From: Candidatus Faecalibacterium gallistercoris
GTDB taxonomy: Bacteria; Bacillota; Clostridia; Oscillospirales; Ruminococcaceae
Length of the DNA stretch: 64,000 bases
Assembly (NCBI GenBank): GCA_019116585.1
Contig: DXBJ01000029.1
Coordinates: 1-64,000 of the forward strand
Reading direction: 5' to 3'
Made by a program: the position numbers and the translations under genes. Shown here piece by piece: positions 33,475-43,671 of the stretch. The stretch's first letter is position 1, and every line of letters starts with the position of its first letter. Under the pieces are notes generated by a model. That model was not told the DNA's origin and did not search any database. It saw only the letters and a list, made by a program, of their open reading frames with translations.

Positions 33475-34830
33475 ATGGGAAAGTATTTTGGCACCGACGG
33501 CGTCCGCGGCATTGCGGGCGCGGACCTGACCTGTGAGCTGGCCATGAAGCTGGGCCGCGGGGTGGCGGCCGTCCTGACCGACGGCAGCGGCCGCAAGCCC
33601 CGCATCCTGATCGGCAAGGACACCCGCCAGTCGGGGGATATGCTGGAGGCCGCCCTCACCGCCGGCCTGTGCAGCGTGGGCGCCGACGTGGAGGCCCTGG
33701 GCGTTCTGCCCACCCCCGCGGTGGCCTACCTGGTCACCAAGTACAAGGCCGACGCCGGGGTGGTGATCTCGGCGTCCCACAACCCGATGGAGTTCAACGG
33801 CATCAAGGTGTTCGCCTCCACCGGCTACAAGCTGCCCGATGAGGTGGAGGCCCGCATCGAGGCCCACATCGACAACGACTGCCGGGACATCCCGCTGGCC
33901 ACCGGCGCCGGGGTGGGGCAGGTGTCCTTCCGGGCGGACGGCCTGCGGGACTATGTGGACCACCTGTACGAGGCCATCGGCGGGGATCTGACCGGCCTGA
34001 ACGTCTGCATCGACTGTGCCAACGGCGCCGCCGCCGCCGTGGCCCAGAAGCTGTTCCCCCGGCTGGGGGCCAGGTGCTCCTTTTTGGGGGTGACGCCGGA
34101 CGGCAAAAACATCAACGACGGGGTGGGCAGCACCCATCTGGAAAAGCTGGAAAAAGAGGTGGTGGCCGGCGGCTACGACTGCGGCATCGCCTTTGACGGG
34201 GACGCCGACCGGTGCCTGGCCTGCGATGAGCTGGGCCGGGAGATCGACGGCGACAAGATCATCGCCCTGCTGGCCATGATGATGAAGGAAGAGGGCTCCC
34301 TGGACGCCGGCACCGCGGTGGTGACGGTGATGTCCAACCTGGGCTTTATCAAGTTTATGGACCGGCAGGGCATCCGCACCGAAAAGACCGCCGTGGGCGA
34401 CCGCTATGTCCTGGAGAACATGCGGGAGAACGGCTACGCCATCGGCGGCGAGCAGAGCGGCCATGTCATCCTGCTGCACCACGCCACCACCGGCGACGGC
34501 GAGCTGACCGCCGGCAAGCTGCTGCGGCTGCTGGCCTCCAGCGGCAAAAAGATGAGCGAGCTGAACGGCATCTACGCCCAGTTCCCCCAGGTGCTGGTCA
34601 ACGTGGAGGCCAACGCCGCCCAGAAGGCCGCCTACAAGGAGGACGAGGTGCTGGCCGGCTTCATCGAGAACGAGCAGCAGAAACTGATGGGCATGGGCCG
34701 GGTGCTGGTCCGTGTGTCGGGCACCGAGCCCAAGATCCGCGTCATGGTCGAGGGCGAGGACCTGGACGCCATCCACGCCTGCGCCAGGCGGATCGTGGAG
34801 CGGATCAACCAGCGTATTTTGAAAAAGTGA
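33475..34830 (+). CDS. glmM: Phosphoglucosamine mutase GlmM
   Basis: 451 residues, starting at ATG 33475 (MGKYFGTDGVRG), with GAGAGGGG upstream; the in-frame ATG at 33454 is less likely. It has the phosphoserine loop VVISASHNPMEFNG (Ser near 100), the metal loop FDGDADRCL (near 243) and the C-terminal phosphate-binding RVSGTEPKIRVMVEG. It converts glucosamine-6-phosphate to glucosamine-1-phosphate for cell-wall precursors. A GC-rich gap of 96 bp separates it from ruvB. Confidence 0.97.
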   Translation: MGKYFGTDGVRGIAGADLTCELAMKLGRGVAAVLTDGSGRKPRILIGKDTRQSGDMLEAALTAGLCSVGADVEALGVLPTPAVAYLVTKYKADAGVVISASHNPMEFNGIKVFASTGYKLPDEVEARIEAHIDNDCRDIPLATGAGVGQVSFRADGLRDYVDHLYEAIGGDLTGLNVCIDCANGAAAAVAQKLFPRLGARCSFLGVTPDGKNINDGVGSTHLEKLEKEVVAGGYDCGIAFDGDADRCLACDELGREIDGDKIIALLAMMMKEEGSLDAGTAVVTVMSNLGFIKFMDRQGIRTEKTAVGDRYVLENMRENGYAIGGEQSGHVILLHHATTGDGELTAGKLLRLLASSGKKMSELNGIYAQFPQVLVNVEANAAQKAAYKEDEVLAGFIENEQQKLMGMGRVLVRVSGTEPKIRVMVEGEDLDAIHACARRIVERINQRILKK

Positions 34831-34857
34831 CGGGAAAAGGAACGGGAAGGGCAGACC

Positions 34858-35739
34858 ATGAGAGCAGCTGACAGCTGGAAGGATTACGAATTACTGGACG
34901 CCACCGGCGGCAACCGGCTGGAGCGGTGGGGGAGCACCCTTCTGGTCCGGCCCGACCCCCAGGTGGTCTGGAAGAGCGAGCCCCAAAGCCCCCTGTGGGC
35001 CCGGGCCGACGCGGTCTATCACCGCTCCCACCAGGGCGGGGGCAGCTGGGAGTACCGCCGCCCCCTGCCCGAGCGCTGGCAGATCCACTGCGGCGAGGGG
35101 GACGGCCGGCTGACATTGATCGTCAGCCCCACCGGCTTCAAGCACACCGGCGTGTTCCCCGAGCAGGCGGTCAACTGGGCCTGGTACGGGCGCAAGATCC
35201 GGGCGGCGGGCCGGCCCATCCGGGTGCTGAACCTGTTCGGCTACACCGGCGGGGCCACCCTGGCCTGCGCCGCCGCCGGCGCCTCGGTCTGCCATGTGGA
35301 CGCCTCCAAGGGGATGGTCCAGTGGGGCAAGGAGAACGCCGCCGCCAGCGGCCTGGCCGGCCGGCCCATCCGCTGGCTGGTGGACGACTGCGCCAAGTTC
35401 GTGGCGAGGGAAAAACGCCGGGGCAACACCTACGACGCCATCATCATGGACCCGCCCAGCTACGGCCGGGGCCCCGGCGGCGAAGTGTGGAAGCTGGAGG
35501 ACTGCATCTACGACCTGATCTGCCAGTGCGCGGAGGTGCTGAGCCCGGAGCCGCTCTTTTTTGCCGTCAACAGCTACACGGCGGGGCTGTCCCCGACGGT
35601 GATGGAGTACATCCTCCGCACCACCCTGACGCCCCGCTGGGGCGGCCGGACCAGCTGCGACGAGATCGGCCTGCCGGTGACCGCCACCGGCGGGGTGGTG
35701 CCCTGCGGCTCCACCGCCATCTGGGAAAGCGCGGAGTGA
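34858..35739 (+). CDS. SAM-dependent methyltransferase, RlmI/RlmK-like
   Basis: 293 residues. The N-terminal ~110 residues resemble the linker domain of 23S rRNA methyltransferases (WRVY/WEYRRPLPERW). The Rossmann domain has motif I VLNLFGYTGGATLACAAAG (about 121-140), an acidic residue in CHVDASKGMVQWG, and motif IV MDPPSYGRG, as in the C5-cytosine/N2-guanine rRNA methyltransferases. No N-terminal PUA domain is present. It follows glmM closely (27 bp). The exact target base is not deducible. Confidence 0.88.
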   Translation: MRAADSWKDYELLDATGGNRLERWGSTLLVRPDPQVVWKSEPQSPLWARADAVYHRSHQGGGSWEYRRPLPERWQIHCGEGDGRLTLIVSPTGFKHTGVFPEQAVNWAWYGRKIRAAGRPIRVLNLFGYTGGATLACAAAGASVCHVDASKGMVQWGKENAAASGLAGRPIRWLVDDCAKFVAREKRRGNTYDAIIMDPPSYGRGPGGEVWKLEDCIYDLICQCAEVLSPEPLFFAVNSYTAGLSPTVMEYILRTTLTPRWGGRTSCDEIGLPVTATGGVVPCGSTAIWESAE

Positions 35740-35809
35740 AACAACAAGCATTGGGAATGGGGCGCAGCCCGGCTTTGGGACGGGCGCGCCACCGGAAAAG
35801 AGACAGAAC

Positions 35810-36649
35810 ATGAAGGAAACGATTTTGCAGGCAAAGGACCTGCGCTTCCGGTACGACCCGGACGCCCCCGGCTACGCATTGGACGGGGTGAGCGTGGGGG
35901 TGCGGCGGGGCGAGTTTGTGGCGGTGCTGGGGGCCAACGGGTGCGGCAAGTCCACCCTGGCCAAGCACTTCAACGCCATCCTGCTGCCCGAGACCGGCAC
36001 CGTCACGGTGGAGGGGATGGACACCGTCGACGACGCAAAGCTCTACGACATCCGCCAGAAGGTGGGCATGGTCTTTCAGAACCCCGACAACCAGATCGTG
36101 GCCACCGTGGTGGAAGAGGACGTGGCCTTTGCCCTGGAGAACCTGGGCGTGCCCACCGGCGAGATGCGCCGCCGCATCGACGACGCCATGAAGATGACCG
36201 GCATCTACGAGCTGCGCCAGCGCCCCCCGCACAACCTGTCGGGCGGGCAGAAGCAGCGGGTGGCCATCGCCGGGGTGGTGGCCATGAGCCCCGACTGCAT
36301 CGTCCTGGACGAGGCCACCGCCATGCTGGACCCCCGGGGCCGGGAGCAGGTGATGCAGACCATCCACCGGCTGAACCGGGACATGGGCATCACGGTGGTG
36401 GCCATCACCCACTATATGGAAGAAGCCGCCCAGGCCGACCGGGTGGTCGTGATGAGCCGGGGCCGCATCGTCATGGAGGGGACCCCCACCGAGGTGTTCA
36501 GCCGGACCGAGGAGGTCCGCGCCCTCCATCTGGACGTGCCCCAGGCCGCCGAGCTGCGGGACGAGCTGGTCAAGGCCGGCATCCCCATGCCCGAAGGCAT
36601 CATCGACCCGGGCGCCTGCGCGCAGGCTCTCTACGAGCTGTTGAAGTGA
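35810..36649 (+). CDS. ecfA1: ECF transporter ATPase EcfA1
   Basis: 279 residues: Walker A LGANGCGKSTLAKHFN, the Q loop VFQNPDNQIVATVVEEDVAF typical of ECF ATPases, signature NLSGGQKQRVAIAG, Walker B CIVLDEATAMLDP. It is the first of the three-gene energising module for vitamin and trace-metal uptake. Substrate-binding S-components are not in the window, as expected for group II ECF systems that share this module. Confidence 0.96.
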   Translation: MKETILQAKDLRFRYDPDAPGYALDGVSVGVRRGEFVAVLGANGCGKSTLAKHFNAILLPETGTVTVEGMDTVDDAKLYDIRQKVGMVFQNPDNQIVATVVEEDVAFALENLGVPTGEMRRRIDDAMKMTGIYELRQRPPHNLSGGQKQRVAIAGVVAMSPDCIVLDEATAMLDPRGREQVMQTIHRLNRDMGITVVAITHYMEEAAQADRVVVMSRGRIVMEGTPTEVFSRTEEVRALHLDVPQAAELRDELVKAGIPMPEGIIDPGACAQALYELLK

Positions 36650-36660
36650 GGGAGGGCAGT

Positions 36661-37581
36661 ATGGCAAGCATCATCAAGGCAGAGCACCTTTCCTATGTAT
36701 ACAATCCCGGGATGCCCGGCGCGGTGACGGCGCTGGACGACGTCAGCTTCGAGGTGGAAGAAGGGGATTTCGTGGGCATCATCGGGGCCACCGGCTCGGG
36801 CAAAAGCACCCTGATCGGCCACATGAACGGCCTGAACAAGCCCACCAGCGGCAAGATCTTCATCGACGGCCGGGACGTCTGGGCGGACCCGTCCAAGATC
36901 CGGGACTTCCGGTTTTTGACGGGGCTGGTGTTCCAGTATCCCGAGTACCAGCTGTTCGAGGAGACCTGCTATAAAGACATCGCCTTCGGCCCCAGAAACA
37001 TGGGCCTGGAGGAAAAGGAGATCGACCGCCGCGTCCGGGAAGCGGCCCGCTTTGTGGGCCTGGACGAGGCGCTGCTCTCCCGCAGCCCCTTCGAGCTGTC
37101 GGGCGGGCAGAAGCGCCGGGTGGCGGTGGCGGGCGTCATGGCCATGGAGCCCCGCATCCTGGTGCTGGACGAGCCCGCCGCCGGCCTGGACCCCGAAGGC
37201 CGGGACAGCATCCTCTCGGCCATCAAGCGGTACCACAAGGACACCGGCACCACCGTGCTGCTGGTGAGCCACAGCATGGAGGACATCGCCCGCTACGCCG
37301 ACAAGGTGCTGGTGATGGCCCAGAAGCACGTGGCCATGTACGACACGGTGGAGCGGGTGTTCGCCCGCGCCGAAGAGCTGCTGGCCCTGGGGCTGTCGGT
37401 GCCCCAGGTGACCAAGATCTTCCTCAAACTGCGGGAGATGGGCATCGACGTCCCGGCGGACGTCTACACCATCCCCTATGCGGTGAAAAAGATCGTGGAA
37501 GCCAAGGCCCGCCGGGACGCAGGGGAGAGCCTGACCCTGCCCCGTCCGGCCGGGGAGAAGGAAGGAGGCGCAGGCGTATGA
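36661..37581 (+). CDS. ecfA2: ECF transporter ATPase EcfA2
   Basis: 306 residues, starting at ATG 36661 with GGGAGGGC upstream. Walker A is IGATGSGKSTLIGHMN, the ECF Q loop VFQYPEYQLFEETCYKDIAF, signature ELSGGQKRRVAVAG, Walker B ILVLDEPAAGLDPEG. It pairs with EcfA1 as a heterodimer, and overlaps ecfT by 4 bp. A longer 546-codon frame from 35941 runs through ecfA1 in another register and is an artefact of high GC. Confidence 0.96.
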   Translation: MASIIKAEHLSYVYNPGMPGAVTALDDVSFEVEEGDFVGIIGATGSGKSTLIGHMNGLNKPTSGKIFIDGRDVWADPSKIRDFRFLTGLVFQYPEYQLFEETCYKDIAFGPRNMGLEEKEIDRRVREAARFVGLDEALLSRSPFELSGGQKRRVAVAGVMAMEPRILVLDEPAAGLDPEGRDSILSAIKRYHKDTGTTVLLVSHSMEDIARYADKVLVMAQKHVAMYDTVERVFARAEELLALGLSVPQVTKIFLKLREMGIDVPADVYTIPYAVKKIVEAKARRDAGESLTLPRPAGEKEGGAGV

Positions 37582-38393
37582 TCCGTGACATCACCATCGG
37601 CCAGCACTTCCCGGGGGACAGCCTGGTCCACCGCTTTGACCCGCGGCTCAAGCTGGTCCTGACCATCGCCTATATCGCGGTGCTGTTCGCTGCGTCCAAC
37701 CCGCTGGGGCTGGCCCTGTCGGTCCTGTTCCTGGGGGCGATGTACGGCGTGGCCAGGATCCCCCTCAAGATGATCGGGCGCAGCCTCAAGCCGATCCTGC
37801 CCATCATCCTGTTCACCGCCGTGCTGAACGTGTTTTTTGTCAGCGGCGAGGGCGAGCCCCTGTTCCGCTGGAGCTTTCTCACCATCTACGCCGAGGGCGT
37901 CCGGTATGCCGTCATCATGGGCGTCCGGGTGGCGGCCCTGATCGCGGGGACAAGCCTTTTGACCTACACCACCAGCCCCATCGTCCTGACCGACGCCATC
38001 GAGGCGCTGCTGCGCCCCCTGAACAAGCTGCACTTCCCGGTGCACGAGCTGGCCATGATGATGAGCATCGCCCTGCGGTTCATCCCCACCCTGATCGAGG
38101 AGACCGACAAGATCATGAACGCCCAGAAGGCCCGCGGCGCCATGCTGGACACCGGCAAGCTGACCGAGCGGGTCAAGGCGCTGGTGCCGGTGCTGATCCC
38201 GCTGTTCATCTCGGCGTTCCGCCGGGCGGACGAGCTGGCCATGGCCATGGAGTGCCGCTGCTACCGCGGGGGCGAGGGCCGCACCCGCCTCAAGGTGCTG
38301 CGCTGCTGCGGGCAGGACTACATCGACCTTGCCTTCTGCATCGTGTGCTTTGGGGTGATCCTGGCCTCGCGGCTGGTGTTCCCCAACTATTAA
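37578..38393 (+). CDS. ecfT: ECF transporter transmembrane protein EcfT
   Basis: 271 residues with 4-6 helices. The opening GQHFPGDSLVHRFDPRLKL is typical of EcfT. The coupling helices carry Ala-Arg-Gly type motifs (MNAQKARGAMLDTG near 178 and ADELAMAMECRCYRGG near 215) that contact the two ATPases. A terminator follows after ~60 bp. Confidence 0.96.
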   Translation: MIRDITIGQHFPGDSLVHRFDPRLKLVLTIAYIAVLFAASNPLGLALSVLFLGAMYGVARIPLKMIGRSLKPILPIILFTAVLNVFFVSGEGEPLFRWSFLTIYAEGVRYAVIMGVRVAALIAGTSLLTYTTSPIVLTDAIEALLRPLNKLHFPVHELAMMMSIALRFIPTLIEETDKIMNAQKARGAMLDTGKLTERVKALVPVLIPLFISAFRRADELAMAMECRCYRGGEGRTRLKVLRCCGQDYIDLAFCIVCFGVILASRLVFPNY

Positions 38394-38454
38394 AAAGAAG
38401 GCTGGACTGTCAGCCATGCTGAGACATTTGCACCCGGGCGCCTGGCCCCGGGGC

Positions 38455-38494
38455 GTCCCGGCCGTCCGCACCCACCGGCCGGCCGGGACTTTTT
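38455..38494 (+). terminator. Terminator after the ECF operon
   Basis: The 9-bp stem GTCCCGGCC / GGCCGGGAC with a 17-nt loop is followed by TTTTT. Confidence 0.85.
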
Positions 38495-38558
38495 CTGACT
38501 ATGGCATTTTTCACATTTTCGCCCTATTTGTATGCTATTTTGAATGGAGGTGCAGCCT

Positions 38559-39317
38559 GTGACCTGGCTGTTGACCCTGGCCTTTGACGGCACCGAATAC
38601 TGCGGCTTCCAGGTGCAGCCCAACGGGCGCAGCGTGGCCGCCGCGTTCCAGGATGGGCTGGAGGCGGTGATCGGCCGCCGGCCCGACATCAAGGGGTGTA
38701 GCCGCACCGACGCGGGGGTCCATGCGCTGGGCTTCGCCCTCAGCTTTGAGGCGGACCTGCGCATCCCGCCGGAAAAGCTGCCCTTGGCCCTGAACACCAA
38801 ACTGCCCCGGGACATCCGGGTGCTGAGCGCCCGGGTGGTCCCCGACGGGTTCCACGCCCGGTACGCCGCCCACACCAAGACCTACCTCTACCGCATCCGC
38901 AACAGCCCCATCGACTCCCCCTTTGAAGAGCGGTACTACTGCCGCATCCCGGGGCAGCTGGACGTGGAACGGATGCAGCGGGCGGCGGCCCATTTTGTGG
39001 GCACCCACGATTTTCTGGCCCTGTGCGCGGCCCACAGCTCGGCGGCGGCCCACGGGGACACCGTCCGCACCATCACGGCCTGCGGGGCGGAGCGCCATGG
39101 GGACACGGTGGAGATCACCGTGACGGCGGACGGCTACCTGTACAACATGGTGCGCATCCTGGCGGGCACCCTGTGCGAAGCCGGGGCGGGCCGGCTGGAC
39201 CCTGAGGCCGTGCCGGCCATCCTGGCCAGCCGGGACCGGCGCCTGGCCGGCCCCACCCTGCCGGCCAAGGGCCTGTTTTTGCACCATGTGGATTACGGAA
39301 AGGAAGCAGAGGGATGA
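38559..39317 (+). CDS. truA: tRNA pseudouridine(38-40) synthase TruA
   Basis: 252 residues. GTG 38559 is chosen because GGAGGTG lies 6 bp upstream; the ATG at 38544 overlaps that ribosome site. The family start (xWLLTLAFDGTEYCGFQ) follows at once. The catalytic Asp lies in GCSRTDAGVHALG (about residue 52). It overlaps the next gene by 4 bp. Confidence 0.96.
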   Translation: MTWLLTLAFDGTEYCGFQVQPNGRSVAAAFQDGLEAVIGRRPDIKGCSRTDAGVHALGFALSFEADLRIPPEKLPLALNTKLPRDIRVLSARVVPDGFHARYAAHTKTYLYRIRNSPIDSPFEERYYCRIPGQLDVERMQRAAAHFVGTHDFLALCAAHSSAAAHGDTVRTITACGAERHGDTVEITVTADGYLYNMVRILAGTLCEAGAGRLDPEAVPAILASRDRRLAGPTLPAKGLFLHHVDYGKEAEG

Positions 39318-40543
39318 GAAAGACCGGCCACAGGGCCCGCAGGGAGGAACTGTCTGCGGGCCGGATCGAATACATCGAGGCGGCGCGGCAGCGGCTGCGC
39401 AGCCGCCGGATCCGGCGCACCATGCTGCTGGTGGCGCTGGTGGCGGCGGCGGTGATCTACCTGACCGGGCTGGTCAACACCTCGGTCATGCTGCTGGAAG
39501 ATATGGCCGACACCGTCCGCATCGCCCTGATGCCGGAGCAGGGGTTCCCCCAGCAGACCGGCGCGGGGGTGGTGTACCAGGCCGAGACCCTGGGGGGCAG
39601 CTTTGTGGTGCTGGGGGAGGAAGGCTGCACCGTCTTTTCCAACGGGGGCGGCCGTCTGAACACCGTGGGCACCGGCTATGCCCGCCCCGCCCTGGCGGCG
39701 GGCGGGAACAGCTTTGTGCTGTACAACCGCTCGGGCAGCGAGCTGCGGGTGGAAAGCCGCACCCGCGAGCTGTATACCCGCCAGACCGAGGGGCATATTT
39801 ACCTGTGCGCCCTCAGCGACCGGGGCGAGCTGGCGGTGGTCACCGACGACGTGCGCAAGCTGGCCCTGCTGACCGTCTACGACGCCAACCGCAACGAGCT
39901 GCTGACCTGGAGCACCACCACCGCCGAGGGCGTGCCCCTGCGGATGGATTTTTCCCCCGACGGCACCCAGCTGGCCATCGCGGCGGTCACCGCCCAGGAC
40001 GGCCAGATGGTGACCAACCTCTACCTGCTCAACCTGCGCGCCGGCGAGCCCCAGCTGCTGGCCAGCGAGCCGGGCAGCACCCCCCTGGCTTTGACCTGGT
40101 GCTCCAACGACCGGCTGCTGGCCGTCTGCGACACCCACGCCGCCCTCTACGGGTCGGACGGCAGCGCCCAGGGCCGCTACGATTTCGGCGGCCAGGACGT
40201 GGCCGCCCTCTCGGCAGAAGGGGGCGGGCTGGCGGTGCTGTTCGGCAGCGGGCCGTCCAGCACCGCCCTGCTGCTGGACGGCGGGCTGGGGGTGCAGTAC
40301 ACGGGGCCGGTGCCCAACGCCCACGGCATCGTGCGGGGGAACGGCGCCTTTTACCTGCTGTGCGAGAGCTCGGTGGAGTGCTACGGCCTGGACGGCGCTT
40401 ACCAGTGGAGCTATCCCCTGGACGCCCGGCCCCAGGCCCTGCTGGCCGGGGAGGATCTGTTCGTGTTTGCGGGCAATCTGGTCCAGCGGATCGTCCCGCC
40501 CCAGCCCGAAGAGGCAGGCAGCGGCGGAACGCTGGCACTCTGA
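39314..40543 (+). CDS. Membrane-anchored beta-propeller-like protein (DUF5711 type)
   Basis: 409 residues: a basic cytoplasmic start (~35 residues), one membrane helix (TMLLVALVAAAVIYLTGLV, about 36-54), then a ~340-residue outer domain of repeated beta-strand blades (MDFSPDGTQLAIAAVT; VFSNGGGRLNTVGTG; YGSDGSAQGRYDFGGQDVAALS). This fits the DUF5711 family in Clostridia, function unknown. It is coupled to truA by a 4-bp overlap and lies before a CvpA-like gene, a common order in Oscillospiraceae. Confidence 0.8.
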   Translation: MRKTGHRARREELSAGRIEYIEAARQRLRSRRIRRTMLLVALVAAAVIYLTGLVNTSVMLLEDMADTVRIALMPEQGFPQQTGAGVVYQAETLGGSFVVLGEEGCTVFSNGGGRLNTVGTGYARPALAAGGNSFVLYNRSGSELRVESRTRELYTRQTEGHIYLCALSDRGELAVVTDDVRKLALLTVYDANRNELLTWSTTTAEGVPLRMDFSPDGTQLAIAAVTAQDGQMVTNLYLLNLRAGEPQLLASEPGSTPLALTWCSNDRLLAVCDTHAALYGSDGSAQGRYDFGGQDVAALSAEGGGLAVLFGSGPSSTALLLDGGLGVQYTGPVPNAHGIVRGNGAFYLLCESSVECYGLDGAYQWSYPLDARPQALLAGEDLFVFAGNLVQRIVPPQPEEAGSGGTLAL

Positions 40544-40576
40544 CGCAGTGTCTGATAAAAAATTTTGGGTATGTTC

Positions 40577-41284
40577 ATGAATCCGTCATTTGTTTTTGAT
40601 ATGATTTGTACGGCGGTTTGGCTGGGCCTGACCGTGCATTATGCCCGCAAGGGGCTTTTGGCTGCCCTGTGCCAGATCGTGGGCAGCCTGTTCAGCCTGA
40701 TCGGGGCCCAGCAGCTGGCAGCCTGGGGCTCCGGGGCGCTGTTCGACCGCTTTTTCGCGGGCAGCTTCCGGGAGCGGATCGCCGCCGGACTGTCGGCGGG
40801 GGGCGCGGCGGACCTGGGCCTGATCGCCCAGCGGTACGCCGGGTTCCTGCCCGAGAGCGTCCGCCGCCCGGTGGTGGAAGCCTGCGAGCGGGCCCTCGAC
40901 GGCCTGCTGACCGACAACGTGGTCGTCATGGCCGACACCATCGTCCAGGACGTCATCCGGCCGCTGCTGACACCGGTGTTTTCACTGGTGCTGTTTTTTC
41001 TCTGTTTTGCCGGGCTGCGGATGCTCATCAGCCTGCTGGTCACCGTGCTGGGGCTGGTCAACCACCTGCCCCTGGTGGGCACGGTCAACCATCTGCTGGG
41101 GGTCCCGGTGGGGGCGCTGGCGGGGCTGGCCGATGTGTTCCTGCTGCTGTGCGTGGTCTGGGCCCTGATGGTCATCACCGGGGGCAACCTGCCCGGCCTG
41201 AACGAAGCCGCCCTGGGCGGCAGCATATATTATACGATATTCAGCCAGCTGAACCCGTTTATGGGCGCGGGGGCTGTGGGATAG
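40577..41284 (+). CDS. CvpA-like membrane protein
   Basis: About 235 residues with four or five helices (about 5-25, 28-45, 130-160, 175-210), resembling the CvpA/colicin V production family. No strong ribosome site is seen; ATG 40577 is taken, but ATG 40571 or TTG 40565 in the same frame are possible. It is 33 bp after the DUF5711-like gene and 10 bp before clpE. The role is probably in envelope homeostasis; not certain. Confidence 0.75.
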   Translation: MNPSFVFDMICTAVWLGLTVHYARKGLLAALCQIVGSLFSLIGAQQLAAWGSGALFDRFFAGSFRERIAAGLSAGGAADLGLIAQRYAGFLPESVRRPVVEACERALDGLLTDNVVVMADTIVQDVIRPLLTPVFSLVLFFLCFAGLRMLISLLVTVLGLVNHLPLVGTVNHLLGVPVGALAGLADVFLLLCVVWALMVITGGNLPGLNEAALGGSIYYTIFSQLNPFMGAGAVG

Positions 41285-41294
41285 GAGGAACGAT

Positions 41295-43604
41295 ATGGTC
41301 TGCATTCGCTGCAAAAAACGGCCTGCCATCATCTTCATCCAGCGGATGGAGAACGGCCAGATGAAGCAGGAGGGCTACTGCCTGCACTGCGCCCGTGAGC
41401 TGCACATCAAGCCGGTGGACGACCTGATGAAGCAGTTCGGGATGTCCGAGCAGGACATGGACAACATGGAAGACCGGATGGAAAGCATGATGGAGGAGAT
41501 GGGCGAGGGGGGCAACCCCTTTGCCGCCCTGATGAAGATGCAGGATGAGGAGAACGGCGGCGCCGGGGAGGAGGACGGCTTCACCCCCGGGGGCAACGCC
41601 ACCTTCCCCCTGAGCATCGCCGGCCAGGAGGGGCAGGGCGGCCCGAACGGGGCCAAAAACGGCAAGGCGGGCAAAAAGCCGCCCCGCCGCAAGTACCTGG
41701 ACACCTACTGCGAGAACCTGACCGCCAAGGCCCGGGACGGCCGCCTGGACGACATCATCGGGCGGGACCGGGAGATCTACCGGACCATCCAGATCCTGTC
41801 CCGGCGGCAGAAGAACAACCCCTGCCTGATCGGCGAGGCCGGCGTGGGCAAGACCGCCATCGCCGAGGGCATCGCCGAGCGCATCGCCCGGGGGCAGGTG
41901 CCGGCCCAGCTGAAGGACAAGGAGATCTATCTGCTGGACCTGACCGCCCTGGTGGCGGGCACCCAGTTCCGCGGGCAGTTCGAGCAGCGGGTCAAGGGCC
42001 TGCTGAACGAGGTGAAGCAGGCGGGCAACGTGATCCTGTTCATCGACGAGATCCACACCATCACCGCCGCCGGCGAGAGCGAGGGCGCCATGAACGCCGG
42101 CAACATCCTCAAGCCCGCCCTCTCCCGCGGGGAGATCCAGGTGATCGGCGCCACCACTTTCTCGGAGTACCGCAAGTATATCGAGAAGGACCAGGCCCTG
42201 GAGCGCCGGTTCCAGCCGGTGCGGGTGGAAGAGCCCAGCATCGCCGACACCATCGCCGTGATGAACGGCATCAAACGCTATTACGAGGCCTACCACCACG
42301 TCCAGGTGCCGGCCGGCGTGGTCCAGGCGGCGGTGACCCTGTCCGAGCGGTACATCACCGACCGCTACCTGCCCGACAAGGCCATCGACCTGCTGGACGA
42401 GGCCTGCGCCAGCTGCAACCTGGCCCACCCCGAGATCTCGGCCTACCTGGAGGCCCGGAAAGAGCTGGACGCCCTCAAGCAGGAGGAGACCGAGATGGAA
42501 TCCGCCAGCACCAACGAGGCCATCGACTACGAGGCGGTGGCCGAGCGCAAGACCCGCATCGCCCAGCTGGAGGCCGAGCTGCCCGCCAAACAGGCCGCCG
42601 CCAGCGAGATCCAGGTGACCATGGACGACCTGGCCCGGGTAATCGAGCTGTGGACCGGCATCCCCGCCGTCAAGATCCGGGAGACCGAGTATGTCCGTCT
42701 GGCCACCCTGGAGGAAGAGCTGAAAAAGAAGGTGATCGGCCAGGACGAGGCCGTCCACCTGGTGGCGCAGGCGGTCAAGCGCAGCCGCGCCGACCTGGCC
42801 GGCCGCCGCCGCCCCGCCAGCTTCATCTTTGTGGGGCCCACCGGCGTGGGCAAGACCGAGCTGGTCAAGCAGCTGGCCGGGCAGCTGTTCAGCGGCCCGG
42901 ACCCCCTGATCCGGCTGGACATGAGCGAATATATGGAGAAATACGCCGTCAGCCGGATGATCGGCTCGCCCCCGGGCTACGTGGGCTATGAGGAGGCCGG
43001 CCAGCTGACCGAGAAGGTCCGCCGCCGCCCCTACAGCGTGGTGCTGTTCGACGAGATCGAAAAGGCCCACCCCGACGTGCTGAACATCCTGCTGCAGATC
43101 CTGGACGAGGGCAAAATCAACGACGCCCAGGGCCGTACGGTGGATTTCTCCAACACGGTCATCTGCATGACCTCCAACGCCGGCTCTTCGGAGCAGGGGA
43201 CCGGGGGCCTGGGCTTCAACAAGAGCGCCGGGGAGATGACCGCCGACAAGACCATGAAGGCCCTGCGCCAGTTCCTGCGGCCCGAGTTTTTGGGCCGTGT
43301 GGATGAGGTCATCGTCTTCCAGCCCCTGGGCAGCGAGACGCTGGAGAAGATCGCCGCCCTCATGCTGGAAGAATACCGCCCCGGCATGGAGGCCAAGGGC
43401 ATCGCCTACCGCTACACCCCCGCGGCCCTCAAGGCCCTGGTGGCCCAGTGCGAGGGGGGCAAGTTCGGCGCGCGGGACCTGCGCCGGATCATCCGCAAGA
43501 CGGTGGAGGACGAGGCTGCCAACCGCATCGTGGACGGCCAGCTGGCCGCCGGCGGCAGCCTGACGGTGGACGCCGGCCCCGACGGCAAGGTGGTCATCCT
43601 GTAA
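41295..43604 (+). CDS. clpE: ClpE-type AAA+ unfoldase with N-terminal zinc finger
   Basis: 769 residues. The N-terminus carries two CxxC pairs (C3/C6 and C29/C32), the zinc finger that marks ClpE, instead of the double Clp-N domain. A variable linker (60-130) follows, then AAA-1 (Walker [14 protein letters not shown], Walker [12 protein letters not shown]), a short UVR/coiled-coil middle region (about 390-440), and AAA-2 ([26 protein letters not shown]) with a C-terminal D2-small domain. ClpE partners ClpP to degrade misfolded proteins in stress. A ClpP-docking IGF/LGF-like loop may be at [14 protein letters not shown] precedes ATG 41295. Confidence 0.88.
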   Translation: MVCIRCKKRPAIIFIQRMENGQMKQEGYCLHCARELHIKPVDDLMKQFGMSEQDMDNMEDRMESMMEEMGEGGNPFAALMKMQDEENGGAGEEDGFTPGGNATFPLSIAGQEGQGGPNGAKNGKAGKKPPRRKYLDTYCENLTAKARDGRLDDIIGRDREIYRTIQILSRRQKNNPCLIGEAGVGKTAIAEGIAERIARGQVPAQLKDKEIYLLDLTALVAGTQFRGQFEQRVKGLLNEVKQAGNVILFIDEIHTITAAGESEGAMNAGNILKPALSRGEIQVIGATTFSEYRKYIEKDQALERRFQPVRVEEPSIADTIAVMNGIKRYYEAYHHVQVPAGVVQAAVTLSERYITDRYLPDKAIDLLDEACASCNLAHPEISAYLEARKELDALKQEETEMESASTNEAIDYEAVAERKTRIAQLEAELPAKQAAASEIQVTMDDLARVIELWTGIPAVKIRETEYVRLATLEEELKKKVIGQDEAVHLVAQAVKRSRADLAGRRRPASFIFVGPTGVGKTELVKQLAGQLFSGPDPLIRLDMSEYMEKYAVSRMIGSPPGYVGYEEAGQLTEKVRRRPYSVVLFDEIEKAHPDVLNILLQILDEGKINDAQGRTVDFSNTVICMTSNAGSSEQGTGGLGFNKSAGEMTADKTMKALRQFLRPEFLGRVDEVIVFQPLGSETLEKIAALMLEEYRPGMEAKGIAYRYTPAALKALVAQCEGGKFGARDLRRIIRKTVEDEAANRIVDGQLAAGGSLTVDAGPDGKVVIL

Positions 43605-43671
43605 AATTGGCAAACTGTTCTACAAACAGTCGAAACCCCGCCCGGCCTGCCGGCGCGGGGTCCTAAAGATC

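Noticed and set aside
35941-37581. A 546-aa protein ending with EcfA2
   Set aside because: Its first 240 codons overlap ecfA1 in the wrong register and have no protein features.
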